DNA of 64,000 nucleotides from Consotaella aegiceratis (GTDB taxonomy: Bacteria > Pseudomonadota > Alphaproteobacteria > Rhizobiales > Rhizobiaceae): NCBI RefSeq assembly GCF_036541425.1, contig NZ_JAZHFT010000013.1, positions 40,065 through 104,064 of the forward strand, read 5' to 3'. The position numbers were made by a program, and so were the translations under genes. The notes under the pieces were generated by a model, which was not told the origin of the DNA, searched no databases, and was given only the letters and a program-made list of their open reading frames with translations. Positions 53,043 through 61,884 of the stretch are shown in pieces. Numbering within the stretch: position 1 is the stretch's first letter; every line of letters starts with the position of its first letter.

Positions 53043-53318
53043 CGGGCAAGCCTTCGTTCGGGTTGAGCCGACCTCAGTCTGTAGCGCGGCGCCCAGCACA
53101 TTTCCATAACGAAAGCCGCTTCGGCCGGCACCGTGACAAGCCGCTGCGCTGGATCTGTTCCTGATGGTCCGATCGGCCGGGCGGGTGGAGACTAAAAAGG
53201 CCTTGCCATGGTCGACACTGCATCTCGCCGCCGGTCCCCGTTGCCAAAATCCCGCATCATCCTGCGCGGTGCTGTGCAGGAAGCCCCTTGCCAAACGAGG
53301 CGAGGTCCGGCATAAGCC

Positions 53319-53337
53319 GTACCGTAACGTACGGTAC
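53319..53337. promoter_or_regulatory. Perfect palindrome, candidate TetR operator
   Basis: GTACCGTA-ACG-TACGGTAC is a perfect inverted repeat with 8-bp arms, 59 bp upstream of the TetR-family start. Size and position suit an autoregulatory TetR operator, and it could also influence ilvC downstream or mgsA (277 bp away, divergent). Confidence 0.6.
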
Positions 53338-53396
53338 AGTCGTTCGGGGTGCGCGGAGTGGTCGTCGCAAGAGGGACACAGGCAGGCGAAGTCGTC

Positions 53397-54044
53397 ATGC
53401 AGATTGCTGCGGACAGTTTTGAAGGCGAGTTGAGCGAGCGTCAGCGCGAAGTGCTGGACGCTGCGCTGTCGCTCATCGTCGAGCACGGCGCGGCGCTCAC
53501 CATGTCGGCACTCGCGGCGCGCGCGAGCTGTTCCAAGGAAACGCTCTACAAGTGGTTCGGCGATCGCGACGGTCTGCTGACGGCGACCGTCCAGTGGCAG
53601 GCGTCGAAGGTGAGGGCGGTGCCGCTCGGTCGCGCCGGCCTGGATCGGGCCGCGCTGGCCGCCGGCCTGGAGCGGTTCGCCCGCGATTGGCTGCGGGTGA
53701 TCTCGTCGGCGACGTCCGTTGCCCTCAACCGCGTGGCCGTCACCCACGCGGGTGCGGCCAAGCACGATCTCGGCGCCATCGTCCTGACCAACGGCCCCTT
53801 CGCCATGGCCCGGCGGCTGCGGCCGATGCTCGAAGCGGGGCAGGCTGCGGGGCTGCTGGCCTGCGAGGACCTAGAAGCGGCGTTCCACACCTTCTTTGGT
53901 CTGGTCGTGCGCGACATTCAGATTCGGCTGCTGTTGGGCGAGCAGCTGGTGCTCAGCGAGAGTGAGATTGCGCGCGACGCCCGGCGCGCCAGTGAACAGT
54001 TTCTAGCCCTGTTCGGCGTAACCGCGCCGGCACCGGCCGAGTAG
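53397..54044 (+). CDS. TetR/AcrR-family transcriptional regulator
   Basis: A regulator of 215 residues. The N-terminal helix-turn-helix is ERQREVLDAALSLIVEHGAA, MSALAARASCSKETLYKWFG, DRDGLLTATVQ. The C-terminal helical ligand domain (FARDWLRVISSATSVALNRV, AAFHTFFGLVVRDIQIRLLL) resembles the AefR/PsrA type. The ATG at 53397 is chosen; GTGs further upstream run toward the palindrome. It lies 31 bp before ilvC on the same strand, so ilvC may be co-transcribed or controlled by it. Confidence 0.82.
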   Translation: MQIAADSFEGELSERQREVLDAALSLIVEHGAALTMSALAARASCSKETLYKWFGDRDGLLTATVQWQASKVRAVPLGRAGLDRAALAAGLERFARDWLRVISSATSVALNRVAVTHAGAAKHDLGAIVLTNGPFAMARRLRPMLEAGQAAGLLACEDLEAAFHTFFGLVVRDIQIRLLLGEQLVLSESEIARDARRASEQFLALFGVTAPAPAE

Positions 54045-54075
54045 CCAACCCAACCCACATCAGGAGGAAACCTCG

Positions 54076-55095
54076 ATGCGTGTCTATTACGATCGCGATG
54101 CCGATCTCAATCTCATCAAGTCCAAGAAGGTCGCGATCGTCGGCTATGGCAGTCAGGGCCGCGCCCATGCGCTGAACCTGAAGGATTCCGGCGCCAAGGA
54201 CGTGGCGATTGCGCTGCGTCAGGGCTCGGCGACCGCGAAGAAGGCCGAGGCCGACGGCTTCAAGGTGATGTCGGTGGCCGAGGCGGCGGCCTGGGCCGAT
54301 CTTCTGATGATGGCGACGCCGGACGAACTGCAAGCCGACATCTACAAGGCCGAGATTGCTCCCAACATCCGCGACGGCGCCGCGATCGCCTTCGCGCATG
54401 GTCTCAACGTGCACTTCGCGCTGATCGAGCCGAAGTCGACGGTCGACGTCGTGATGATCGCGCCCAAGGGCCCGGGCCACACGGTGCGCGGCGAGTATCA
54501 GAAGGGCGGCGGCGTGCCGTGCCTCGTCGCCGTTGATCAGGACGCTTCGGGCAATGCGCTCGACCTGGCGCTCTCTTATGCCTGCGGCGTCGGCGGCGGC
54601 CGGTCGGGCGTCATCGAGACGACCTTCAAGGAAGAGTGCGAGACTGACCTGTTCGGCGAACAGGTGGTGCTCTGCGGCGGCTTGGTCGAGCTCATCCGCG
54701 CCGGCTTCGAGACGCTGGTGGAGGCCGGCTACGCGCCGGAGATGGCCTATTTCGAGTGCCTGCACGAGGTGAAGCTGATCGTCGACCTCATCTACGAGGG
54801 CGGCATCGCCAACATGAACTACTCGATCTCCAACACCGCGGAGTGGGGCGAATATGTCAGCGGCCCGCGCATCATCACTGCCGACACCAAGGCCGAGATG
54901 AAGCGGGTTCTGGCCGACATCCAGTCCGGCAAGTTCACCTCCGAGTGGATGCAGGAATACAAGGCCGGCGCCGCGCGCTTCAAGGGCATCCGCCGCAACA
55001 ACGACGCCCATCAGATCGAGGAAGTCGGTGAAAAGCTGCGCGGCATGATGCCGTGGATCAAGTCCAATGCCCTGGTGGACAAGGCACGCAACTAG
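54076..55095 (+). CDS. ilvC: Ketol-acid reductoisomerase (class I)
   Basis: Second common step of valine/isoleucine synthesis: Mg2+-dependent isomerisation and NADPH reduction of acetohydroxy acids. 339 residues, the short bacterial class I. The Rossmann motif is VAIVGYGSQGRAHALNLKDS; Mg2+ ligands lie in ETTFKEECETDLFGEQVVLC and in EAGYAPEMAYFECLHEVKLI. AGGAGGAAA precedes the ATG. Two strong hairpins follow the gene. Confidence 0.97.
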   Translation: MRVYYDRDADLNLIKSKKVAIVGYGSQGRAHALNLKDSGAKDVAIALRQGSATAKKAEADGFKVMSVAEAAAWADLLMMATPDELQADIYKAEIAPNIRDGAAIAFAHGLNVHFALIEPKSTVDVVMIAPKGPGHTVRGEYQKGGGVPCLVAVDQDASGNALDLALSYACGVGGGRSGVIETTFKEECETDLFGEQVVLCGGLVELIRAGFETLVEAGYAPEMAYFECLHEVKLIVDLIYEGGIANMNYSISNTAEWGEYVSGPRIITADTKAEMKRVLADIQSGKFTSEWMQEYKAGAARFKGIRRNNDAHQIEEVGEKLRGMMPWIKSNALVDKARN

Positions 55096-55113
55096 TCTGG
55101 GCGCGAGCCCTTG

Positions 55114-55178
55114 CCGGCCGCATGCGGCCGGTGGTCATGAAATCTGTCGAGGAACAGGCGGTGAAGAGCCGCCTGTTC
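55114..55178 (+). terminator. Twin stem-loops after ilvC
   Basis: CCGGCCGC-AT-GCGGCCGG (55114-55131) and GAACAGGCGG / CCGCCTGTTC (55152-55161, 55169-55178, seven-base loop). Neither has an immediate T run, but together they probably end or protect the ilvC message. Confidence 0.5.
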
Positions 55179-55308
55179 GCGTTGACGGAGACGATCCCAG
55201 GCCTTTGCTCAAGCTCTCAAAAAAAATTGGCGTGAGCGTGCGGCCGTTCGGATTCCGTTAACCTGCCGGGTTCATTCTTCGGTAAGCGGATGATCCGTGG
55301 AGGCAGGC

Positions 55309-55749
55309 ATGGCTGTTTTGCCGGATTGGGAACCGGACGACTCCGAACGTCGGGCGGCGCCACGCACGCGCATGCTGAAGCGCGCCAAGATCCTGTTCAA
55401 TAATCATTTTTCGACCTACGATTGCATCGTTCGCAATATCTCGGCCACCGGCGCGCTGTTGACGCTGGACGAGGCGGTGCATTTGCCGAAGACGTTCGAA
55501 TTGCGCATCGGCGACGACAAGCAGGCCCGGCCGGCGCAGCTCGTCTATCGGCGCGGCATGTTCGCCGGCATCCGGTTTCTCGACGTCGAGACCCAGAGCG
55601 AGCTTCCGATCGATCGCGCTCCGCCGCCGCCGGTCTCCGCTCCCGAGCCGGCCGTTTCCGCCCGCTCCGTTCCGACGTCGGGCAGTGTGCGCCGAATCGT
55701 TCCCGACGATCTGCCGTTCGCCATCGCCCGAAATTTCCGCTGGTCCTGA
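55309..55749 (+). CDS. PilZ-domain protein
   Basis: A 146-residue protein with one PilZ domain, a c-di-GMP-binding beta-barrel. The RxxxR switch is in ERRAAPRTRMLKRAKILF and the (D/N)xSxxG motif is VRNISATGALL, followed by LPKTFELRIGDD. After residue about 105 the tail is proline-rich and disordered. GGAGG precedes the ATG at 55309; a GTG at 55297 would add four residues. The partner or output is unknown. Confidence 0.85.
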   Translation: MAVLPDWEPDDSERRAAPRTRMLKRAKILFNNHFSTYDCIVRNISATGALLTLDEAVHLPKTFELRIGDDKQARPAQLVYRRGMFAGIRFLDVETQSELPIDRAPPPPVSAPEPAVSARSVPTSGSVRRIVPDDLPFAIARNFRWS

Positions 55750-56186
55750 TTCGCCTGCCGTGCAGCCCTTGCTGGGGCTGCCGGCCTTGTCGGACGCTTT
55801 GCAACGATCCGCTTCGCCTGACGATGTTCGCTTCCTACGCCGCTCGTGCGGCGGGGTGCGACATTTTGTCATGCCTCGGCGCTGGCGGCGCGGCTCGCGT
55901 CGGATTGGGTGACCGCCCCAGGTTAACACTCTTCCAATCAGAATGATTCTAACAAGGTCGCTTCGCGTCCGGCCTTTGGCGCAACGGTCGAGGCGCTCGG
56001 CCGCCTTCGTACGGCCGGCCGGAAATCCGCTCTAAGCCCTTCCGGCGCTGGACATCCTGGGACGCGCCGACTAAGACACCACGCCGGAGAGTTGCGGCAA
56101 CGTTACGCACTTGGCGCAATGCCTGTGTGCTTAAGGATCACCAAAGCCCGCGATTCTCGCGCTGCAGTTCAAGAGGAGGCCATCCG
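55750..56186. other. 437-bp region upstream of petA
   Basis: No gene supported. It holds the Irr-type element at 55937-55953 and presumably the petABC promoter; otherwise nothing recognised. Confidence 0.4.
55937..55953. promoter_or_regulatory. Irr-type iron control element upstream of petABC
   Basis: AGAA-TGA-TTCTAAC within a 17-mer matching TTTAGAA-N3-TTCTAAA at the core positions, 233 bp upstream of petA. Iron-demanding complexes are known Irr targets in rhizobia. Same motif family as the two hemA sites. Confidence 0.5.
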
Positions 56187-56747
56187 TTGAGCGTTGAACA
56201 TCCCGCAGAGCCAACCCGCAGGGATTTCCTCTACGTCGCGACGGGCGCCGTCGGAGCCGTGGGCGTGGTCTGCGCGGCTTGGCCGTTCATCGACCAGATG
56301 AATCCGGATGCGGCCACGCTGGCGCTTGCCTCGATCGAAGTGGACATCAGCCAGGTGGCCGTCGGCCAGTCGATCACCGCCAAGTGGCGCGGCCGCCCGG
56401 TGTTCATCCGCCAGCGCACGGAAAAGGAGGTCTCGGACGCCAAGGCCGCTCCCCTTGACGACCTGAAGGATCCGGTCGCGCGCAACGCCAACCTGCCGAG
56501 CGATGCTCCCGCCACCGACGAGAATCGAGCCGTAGAGGGCAACGAATCCTGGCTCGTCATGGTCGGCGTGTGCACCCATCTCGGCTGCATCCCGCTGGGT
56601 CAGCAGGGCGATTTCGGCGGCTGGTTCTGCCCGTGCCACGGCTCGACCTACGACACCGCCGGTCGTATCCGCTCCGGTCCGGCGCCGGAAAACATGGCGA
56701 TTCCGCCACACGAGTTCACCTCCGAAACCACCATTCGCATCGGCTGA
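56187..56747 (+). CDS. petA: Cytochrome bc1 complex, Rieske iron-sulfur subunit
   Basis: Carries electrons from quinol to cytochrome c1 in complex III. 186 residues. A twin-arginine-type N-terminus (TRRDFLYVATGAVGAVGVVC) provides export and the membrane anchor; the 2Fe-2S ligands are in CTHLGC (C129, H131, C134) and CPCHG (C148, H151), with GPAPENMAIP near the end. The start is a TTG at 56187, seven bases after GAGGAGG; no ATG gives a correct N-terminus. First gene of petABC. Confidence 0.95.
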   Translation: MSVEHPAEPTRRDFLYVATGAVGAVGVVCAAWPFIDQMNPDAATLALASIEVDISQVAVGQSITAKWRGRPVFIRQRTEKEVSDAKAAPLDDLKDPVARNANLPSDAPATDENRAVEGNESWLVMVGVCTHLGCIPLGQQGDFGGWFCPCHGSTYDTAGRIRSGPAPENMAIPPHEFTSETTIRIG

Positions 56748-56767
56748 TCAGGGAGAAAGCTGAAACA

Positions 56768-58084
56768 ATGAGCGGTCATTCTTCCTATGAGCCGTCCAAC
56801 GGCTTCATGCGATGGTTCGACGCCCGGCTGCCGCTGCCGCGTCTCGTCTATGATTCGTTTGTCGCCTTCCCGGTCCCGCGCAATCTGAACTACGCCTATA
56901 CATTCGGCGGCATCCTGTCGCTGATGCTCGGCATTCAGATCATCACGGGCATCATCCTGGCGATGCATTACGCCGGAAATTCGGCGCTGGCCTTCAACTC
57001 GGTCGAGCACATCATGCGCGACGTGAACTGGGGCTGGCTGATGCGCTACATGCATGCCAACGGCGCCTCGTTCTTCTTCGTCGCCGTCTACGTTCACATC
57101 TTCCGTGGCATCTATTACGGCTCCTACAAGGCGCCGCGCGAGGTCTTGTGGATCCTCGGCGTGATCATCTTCCTTCTGATGATGGCGACCGGCTTCATGG
57201 GCTACGTTCTGCCGTGGGGGCAGATGAGCTTCTGGGGCGCCACCGTGATCACTGGCTTCTTCACGGCCTTCCCGATCGTCGGCGATCCCATCCAGCAGCT
57301 GCTGCTCGGCGGCTTCGCGGTCGACAATCCGACGCTCAACCGGTTCTTCTCGCTGCACTACCTGCTGCCCTTCATGATCGCCGGCGTGGTCATCCTTCAC
57401 ATCTGGGCGCTCCACGTCACCGGCCAGACCAATCCGACCGGCGTCGAGATCAAGACCAAGGACGATACGGTGCCGTTCACGCCCCATGCCACGGTGAAGG
57501 ACGCCCTCGGCATGTCGGTGTTCCTGATCTTCTACGCCTGGTTCGTCTTCTACATGCCGAACTACATGGGCCACCCGGACAACTACATCATGGCCGATCC
57601 GCTGAAGACGCCGGCCCATATCGTTCCGGAATGGTACTTCCTGCCCTTCTACGCCATGCTGCGCGCCATCACCTTCAACATCGGCCCGATCGATTCCAAG
57701 CTCGGCGGCGTCCTGGTGATGTTCGGTTCGATCCTGGTGCTGTTTTTCCTGCCCTGGCTCGATACCTCGCGGGTGCGCTCTGCCGCGTTCCGCCCGATCT
57801 ATCGCATCTTCTTCTGGGTGCTGGTCGCCGACACGATCTTTCTTGGCTGGCTGGGATCGCAGCCCGCCGAAGGCATCTATCCGACCTTGGCGCTGATCGG
57901 CACGATCTACTACTTCGCCCATTGGCTGATCCTGCTGCCCGTTCTTGGTCTGGTGGAGACGCCGCGCAAGTTGCCGGCATCGATCAGCGAGGCGGTGCTC
58001 GGCCCCAATCGCGGCCTTGGAACCGGGACCGGAAGCGGTGCGCCACCCGCGCCGGCGGCTCCGGCGCCCGGGCAACAGGTCTGA
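56768..58084 (+). CDS. petB: Cytochrome b subunit of the bc1 complex
   Basis: The quinol-oxidising membrane core with two b hemes, 438 residues. It includes MRYMHANGASFFFVAVYVHI with heme histidines, GYVLPWGQMSFWGATVIT, SLHYLLPFMIAGVVILHIWA with the second histidine pair, and the Qo-site PEWYFLPFYAML. A proline/alanine-rich tail of about 20 residues ends the protein. The ATG at 56768 lies 20 bp after petA. Confidence 0.97.
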   Translation: MSGHSSYEPSNGFMRWFDARLPLPRLVYDSFVAFPVPRNLNYAYTFGGILSLMLGIQIITGIILAMHYAGNSALAFNSVEHIMRDVNWGWLMRYMHANGASFFFVAVYVHIFRGIYYGSYKAPREVLWILGVIIFLLMMATGFMGYVLPWGQMSFWGATVITGFFTAFPIVGDPIQQLLLGGFAVDNPTLNRFFSLHYLLPFMIAGVVILHIWALHVTGQTNPTGVEIKTKDDTVPFTPHATVKDALGMSVFLIFYAWFVFYMPNYMGHPDNYIMADPLKTPAHIVPEWYFLPFYAMLRAITFNIGPIDSKLGGVLVMFGSILVLFFLPWLDTSRVRSAAFRPIYRIFFWVLVADTIFLGWLGSQPAEGIYPTLALIGTIYYFAHWLILLPVLGLVETPRKLPASISEAVLGPNRGLGTGTGSGAPPAPAAPAPGQQV

Positions 58085-58101
58085 GAAGGGCGGGGGACAC
58101 G

Positions 58102-59079
58102 ATGAACAAGCTTCTTTCAGCCATTCTCGCAGCCGGACTGCTGTTTTCTCCGCTCGCTTACGCCCAGGATGCGGAAGGCGAGGCGGCGAGCCCGCAGCAG
58201 GATCAGCAGGCGCCGGCCGGTGGTGACACCGAGGCGGCGCCCCAGGGCGACGAAGGCGCGACCGCCGAGGCGACCGACGAGGAAGACGGGGACGGCGAAG
58301 CGGAAGAGCACGCCACGCCGCATTACCCGCTGGAGGAGCCAGCTCAGCTCTCCTGGTCGTTTGCCGGTCCGTTCGGGCATTGGGATCTCGGCCAGCTTCA
58401 GCGCGGCTTCAAGGTCTACCACGAGGTGTGCGCGGCCTGTCACTCGATGAAGCTGGTGGCCTTCCGCAATCTGGAGGCGCTCGGCTACAGCGAGGACCAG
58501 GTCAAGGCGATCGCCGCCGAGTCGACGGTCCAGGACGGGCCGGACGATGCCGGCGACATGTTCGACCGGCCGGGGATTCCGTCCGATCACTTCCCGTCGC
58601 CGTTCCCCAACGATCAGGCCGCGGCTGCTGCCAATGGCGGAGCGGCTCCCCCGGACCTGTCGTTGATGGCCAAGGCGCGGTCGGTGGAGCGCGGTTTCCC
58701 GACCTTCGTGTTCGATGTGTTCACGCAGTACCAGGAAGGCGGCCCCGACTATATCCACGCGCTCCTGACCGGCTATGGTGAAGAGCCGCCGGCAGGCACG
58801 GAGATCCAGCCGGGCACCTACTTCAATCCGCATTTCGTCAGCGGCCCTGCGCTGAAGATGCCCCCGCCGCTCTCCGACGGTCTCGTCACTTTCGATGACG
58901 GCGCGCCGGAGACCACCGACCGGTATGCCCGCGACGTCGCCGCCTTCCTGATGTGGGCTGCGGAGCCGCATCTGGTGGAGCGCAAGGCCACTGGGTTCGT
59001 CGTGCTGCTGTTCCTCGTGGTCTTTTCCGGATTGGTGTATCTGGTGAAGAAGCGGGTTTGGGCCGGCACGGCTCACTGA
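58102..59079 (+). CDS. petC: Cytochrome c1 subunit of the bc1 complex
   Basis: The c-type heme subunit, 325 residues. Signal peptide 1-21 (LSAILAAGLLFSPLAYA). Residues 22-70 form a highly acidic, glutamine/alanine-rich linker not found in most c1 proteins. The heme motif CAACH is at 110-114, the axial methionine in GPALKMPPPL, and the C-terminal anchor is GFVVLLFLVVFSGLVYLVKK. Third gene of petABC, 17 bp after petB; a terminator follows. Confidence 0.95.
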   Translation: MNKLLSAILAAGLLFSPLAYAQDAEGEAASPQQDQQAPAGGDTEAAPQGDEGATAEATDEEDGDGEAEEHATPHYPLEEPAQLSWSFAGPFGHWDLGQLQRGFKVYHEVCAACHSMKLVAFRNLEALGYSEDQVKAIAAESTVQDGPDDAGDMFDRPGIPSDHFPSPFPNDQAAAAANGGAAPPDLSLMAKARSVERGFPTFVFDVFTQYQEGGPDYIHALLTGYGEEPPAGTEIQPGTYFNPHFVSGPALKMPPPLSDGLVTFDDGAPETTDRYARDVAAFLMWAAEPHLVERKATGFVVLLFLVVFSGLVYLVKKRVWAGTAH

Positions 59080-59102
59080 GACAAGCCGAAAGGCTGTATT
59101 CG

Positions 59103-59130
59103 AAGGGGCCTGACGGCCCCTTTCGTCTGT
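59103..59130 (+). terminator. Terminator after petABC
   Basis: AAGGGGCC (59103-59110) pairs with GGCCCCTT (59115-59122) around TGAC, followed by the T-rich TCGTCTGTTG. It separates petC from apt. Confidence 0.7.
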
Positions 59131-59152
59131 TGAAAAGGACTGCGAGCGGCAA

Positions 59153-59695
59153 ATGGCTGAGGCTACGGTCGACTTCGAACGGGTGATCCGCGCGATCCCG
59201 GACTATCCCAAGCCGGGCATCATGTTCCGCGACATCACCACGCTGCTCGCGGACGCCGAGGCCTTTCGCAGGACCGTCGACATGCTGGTCGAGCCCTACA
59301 AGGATGCCGGCGTCGACAAGGTGGCGGGCGTCGAGGCGCGCGGCTTCATTCTCGGCGGAGCGCTGGCCCACCAGCTGTCGGCCGGCTTCGTGCCGATCCG
59401 CAAGCGCGGCAAGCTGCCGGGCGATATCGTGCGGGTGGCCTACTCTCTGGAATACGGCCTCGACGAGATCGAGATGCACAAGGATGCCGTGACGGCCGGC
59501 GAGAAAGTGCTTCTGACCGACGATCTGATCGCCACCGGCGGTACCGCCGAGGGTGCCGTCAAGCTGCTGCGTGAATTGGGCGCGGAGATCGTCGGCGCCT
59601 GCTTCGTCATCGACCTGCCGGATCTGGGCGGCAGAAAGAAGCTCGAGGCGCTGGGCGTGCCCGTTCGCACGCTGGTCGAATTCGCCGGAGATTGA
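59153..59695 (+). CDS. apt: Adenine phosphoribosyltransferase
   Basis: Salvages adenine to AMP using PRPP. 180 residues, the normal length. It begins IRAIPDYPKPGIMFRDITTL; the PRPP loop is VLLTDDLIATGGTAEGAVKL; GVEARGFILGGALA lies before it. The gene is 73 bp after petC, past a terminator, so it likely has its own promoter. Confidence 0.96.
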   Translation: MAEATVDFERVIRAIPDYPKPGIMFRDITTLLADAEAFRRTVDMLVEPYKDAGVDKVAGVEARGFILGGALAHQLSAGFVPIRKRGKLPGDIVRVAYSLEYGLDEIEMHKDAVTAGEKVLLTDDLIATGGTAEGAVKLLRELGAEIVGACFVIDLPDLGGRKKLEALGVPVRTLVEFAGD

Positions 59696-59782
59696 CGCGG
59701 GCGGTTCGCCGTCTAACTCTTGGATGGTCATCCTCCCCGCGTCTCAACGCGGGCGAAACCGTTTCCACCAGGAGTATCCTTG

Positions 59783-60667
59783 ATGAAAAGAACCATTCTG
59801 CTTGCCGCTTCGTTCGGCAGCGCCGTCGCTTTCATGCCAGCGCTGGCCGTTGCCCAGGACGCCAAGACCGATGAGGCGGCGATGGAGACGACGCCGCAGA
59901 ACGATATCCTGAACGCGGCGCTGTGGATGCAGAATTCGGTCGAGTACAAGGCCAATTCGATGGCCGTTTATGCGCTGGCGAAGCTCAAGCTCGACGACGC
60001 CCTGGCCGACACCGCCGCCAGCGCTCTCGATCAGACCGATGCGGCAGACCTGCCGACGGCCATCATCATCGATCTCGACGAGACCGCGATCGACAACTCC
60101 GCCTATGAATCGGGCCTCGTGACCACCGGCACCGACTACAGCTCCAAGACCTGGGCCGAGTGGACGTCGGCCAAGGAGGCCAAGGCCGTTCCCGGCGCTC
60201 TCGACTATCTCCAATATGCCGACTCGAAGGGCGTGAAGGTGTTTTACGTCTCCAACCGCAAGACCGCGGAGGAGGAGGCGACGCGCGCCAACCTGGAAGC
60301 GCTCGGCTTCCCGATGGGCGGCAACGTCGACACCGTGCTGACGCGTGATGAGAAGGAAGATTGGGGCTCCGACAAGCAGACCCGCCGCGACTTCGTCTCC
60401 AAGGACTATCGCGTGGTGGCGATGCTCGGCGACAACTTCAACGACTTCACCAGCGACGCCGGCGGCTCGCCGGAGGAGCGCCTGGCGGCCTTCGAGAAGA
60501 TGCAGGACCATTTCACGAAGGACTGGTTCATGCTCGCCAATCCGACCTATGGCTCGTGGGAGTCGGCACCGTTCGGCAGCGACTACAGCCTGTCCGTCGA
60601 CCAGCGCCGCGCCAAGAAGATCGAAGCGCTCGAGCCGTGGGAGCCGTCGGGCGAAACGGCGCAATAA
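59783..60667 (+). CDS. Acid phosphatase, HAD superfamily (lipoprotein e(P4)-like), exported
   Basis: A secreted phosphomonoesterase or 5'-nucleotidase of 294 residues. Signal peptide 1-25 (ASFGSAVAFMPALAVAQDA) without a lipobox, so soluble in the periplasm rather than a lipoprotein. HAD motifs are IIIDLDETAIDNSAYESG (DxDxT), FYVSNRKTAEEE and the acidic MLGDNFNDF. LWMQNSVEYKANSMAVYA at the start is typical of e(P4). GGAG precedes the ATG at 59783. It would free phosphate or nucleosides outside the cell membrane. Confidence 0.9.
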   Translation: MKRTILLAASFGSAVAFMPALAVAQDAKTDEAAMETTPQNDILNAALWMQNSVEYKANSMAVYALAKLKLDDALADTAASALDQTDAADLPTAIIIDLDETAIDNSAYESGLVTTGTDYSSKTWAEWTSAKEAKAVPGALDYLQYADSKGVKVFYVSNRKTAEEEATRANLEALGFPMGGNVDTVLTRDEKEDWGSDKQTRRDFVSKDYRVVAMLGDNFNDFTSDAGGSPEERLAAFEKMQDHFTKDWFMLANPTYGSWESAPFGSDYSLSVDQRRAKKIEALEPWEPSGETAQ

Positions 60668-60684
60668 ACGTAGCGAAGTAGCCG

Positions 60685-60715
60685 GTGCCGGGCTGCCTTG
60701 ACGGCGGCCCGGCAC
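60685..60715. terminator. Bidirectional terminator between acid phosphatase gene and ychF
   Basis: GTGCCGGGC (60685-60693) pairs with GCCCGGCAC (60707-60715), with an inner TGCC/GGCG pairing and TTGAC loop, lying between two convergent stops. Confidence 0.6.
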
Positions 60716-60725
60716 TGCGCGTCCG

Positions 60726-61829
60726 TCACACGTTGAACTTGAACAGTACCACGTCGCCGTCCTGGACGACGTATTCCTTGCCCTCGTCCCGAGCCTTGCC
60801 GGCTTCGCGCGCCGCCACTTCTCCGCCCAGCGAAACGAAGTCGTCATAGGCGATGGTCTGGGCGCGGATGAAGCCCTTTTCGAAGTCGGTATGGATCACG
60901 CCCGCGGCCTGCGGCGCCTTGGCCCCGCCCCGCACCGTCCAGGCACGAGCCTCCTTGGGCCCGACGGTGAAGAAGGTGATGAGGCCGAGCAGTTCGTATC
61001 CCGCTCGAATCAACCGGTCGAGGCCGGGCTCGGCGAGGCCCATGGCCTCCAGATAGTCCGGCACTTCCTCGTCCGGCAGCTGGGCGATTTCCGCTTCGAT
61101 CGCCGCCGAGATGATGACGTGAGCCGCGCCCTGGCGCGTGGCCATCTCCTCCACCGCCTTCGAATGGGCGTTGCCGCTCGCCGCATCGGCCTCGGCGACA
61201 TTGCAGACGTAGAGCACCGGCTTGGAGGTCAGCAGGTTGAGGGTCTTCAGCTGCTGCCTGGCCTCGGCGTCGAGTCCAGGCAGAAGAACCCGCACAGGCT
61301 CACCGTTCTGCAGGCGTTCGAGCGCCGCTTCCATGATCGGAAGCTGCTGCATCGCCTCCTTGTCCTTGCCGGTCGCCTTCTTGCGCGTGGCGGCGACGCG
61401 CCGCTCCAGGCTTTCCAGATCGGCCAGCATCAGCTCGGTCTCGACCGTTTCGGCATCGGCCACCGGGTCGATGCGGCCTTCCACATGGGTGATGTCGTCG
61501 TCCTCGAAGCAGCGCAGCACGTGGACGATGGCGTCCACCTCGCGGATGTTGGCGAGGAACTGGTTGCCGAGACCCTCACCCTTGGAGGCGCCGCGCACGA
61601 GACCGGCAATGTCGACGAAGGTGATGCGCGTCGGTACGATCTGCGCCGACTTGGCGATCCCCGCGATGGTCGAAAGCCGGGGATCGGGCACCGCCACGTC
61701 GCCGGTGTTGGGGTCGATGGTGCAGAAGGGATAGTTCGCCGCCTGGGCGGCGGCCGTCTTGGTCAGCGCGTTGAAAAGGGTCGATTTGCCGACGTTCGGC
61801 AGCCCGACGATACCGCATCTGAAGCCCAT
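60726..61829 (-). CDS. ychF: Redox-regulated ATPase/GTPase YchF (OLA1 family)
   Basis: A ribosome-associated P-loop NTPase of 367 residues that prefers ATP. G1 is GIVGLPNVGKSTLFNALTKT, G3 DIAGLVRGASKGEGLGNQFL, with a coiled-coil middle (LMLADLESLERRVAATRKKA) and the C-terminal TGS domain (TFFTVGPKEARAWTVRGGAK, DVVLFKFNV). In E. coli it is inhibited under oxidative stress. It follows pth on the same strand with a 55-bp gap, a common pairing. Confidence 0.97.
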   Translation of the reverse strand: MGFRCGIVGLPNVGKSTLFNALTKTAAAQAANYPFCTIDPNTGDVAVPDPRLSTIAGIAKSAQIVPTRITFVDIAGLVRGASKGEGLGNQFLANIREVDAIVHVLRCFEDDDITHVEGRIDPVADAETVETELMLADLESLERRVAATRKKATGKDKEAMQQLPIMEAALERLQNGEPVRVLLPGLDAEARQQLKTLNLLTSKPVLYVCNVAEADAASGNAHSKAVEEMATRQGAAHVIISAAIEAEIAQLPDEEVPDYLEAMGLAEPGLDRLIRAGYELLGLITFFTVGPKEARAWTVRGGAKAPQAAGVIHTDFEKGFIRAQTIAYDDFVSLGGEVAAREAGKARDEGKEYVVQDGDVVLFKFNV

Positions 61830-61884
61830 GTTCGCTTCCCTTGTTTTCGCAATTCAATGCCGGCGCAGCCAACGGCGCGCGGCG

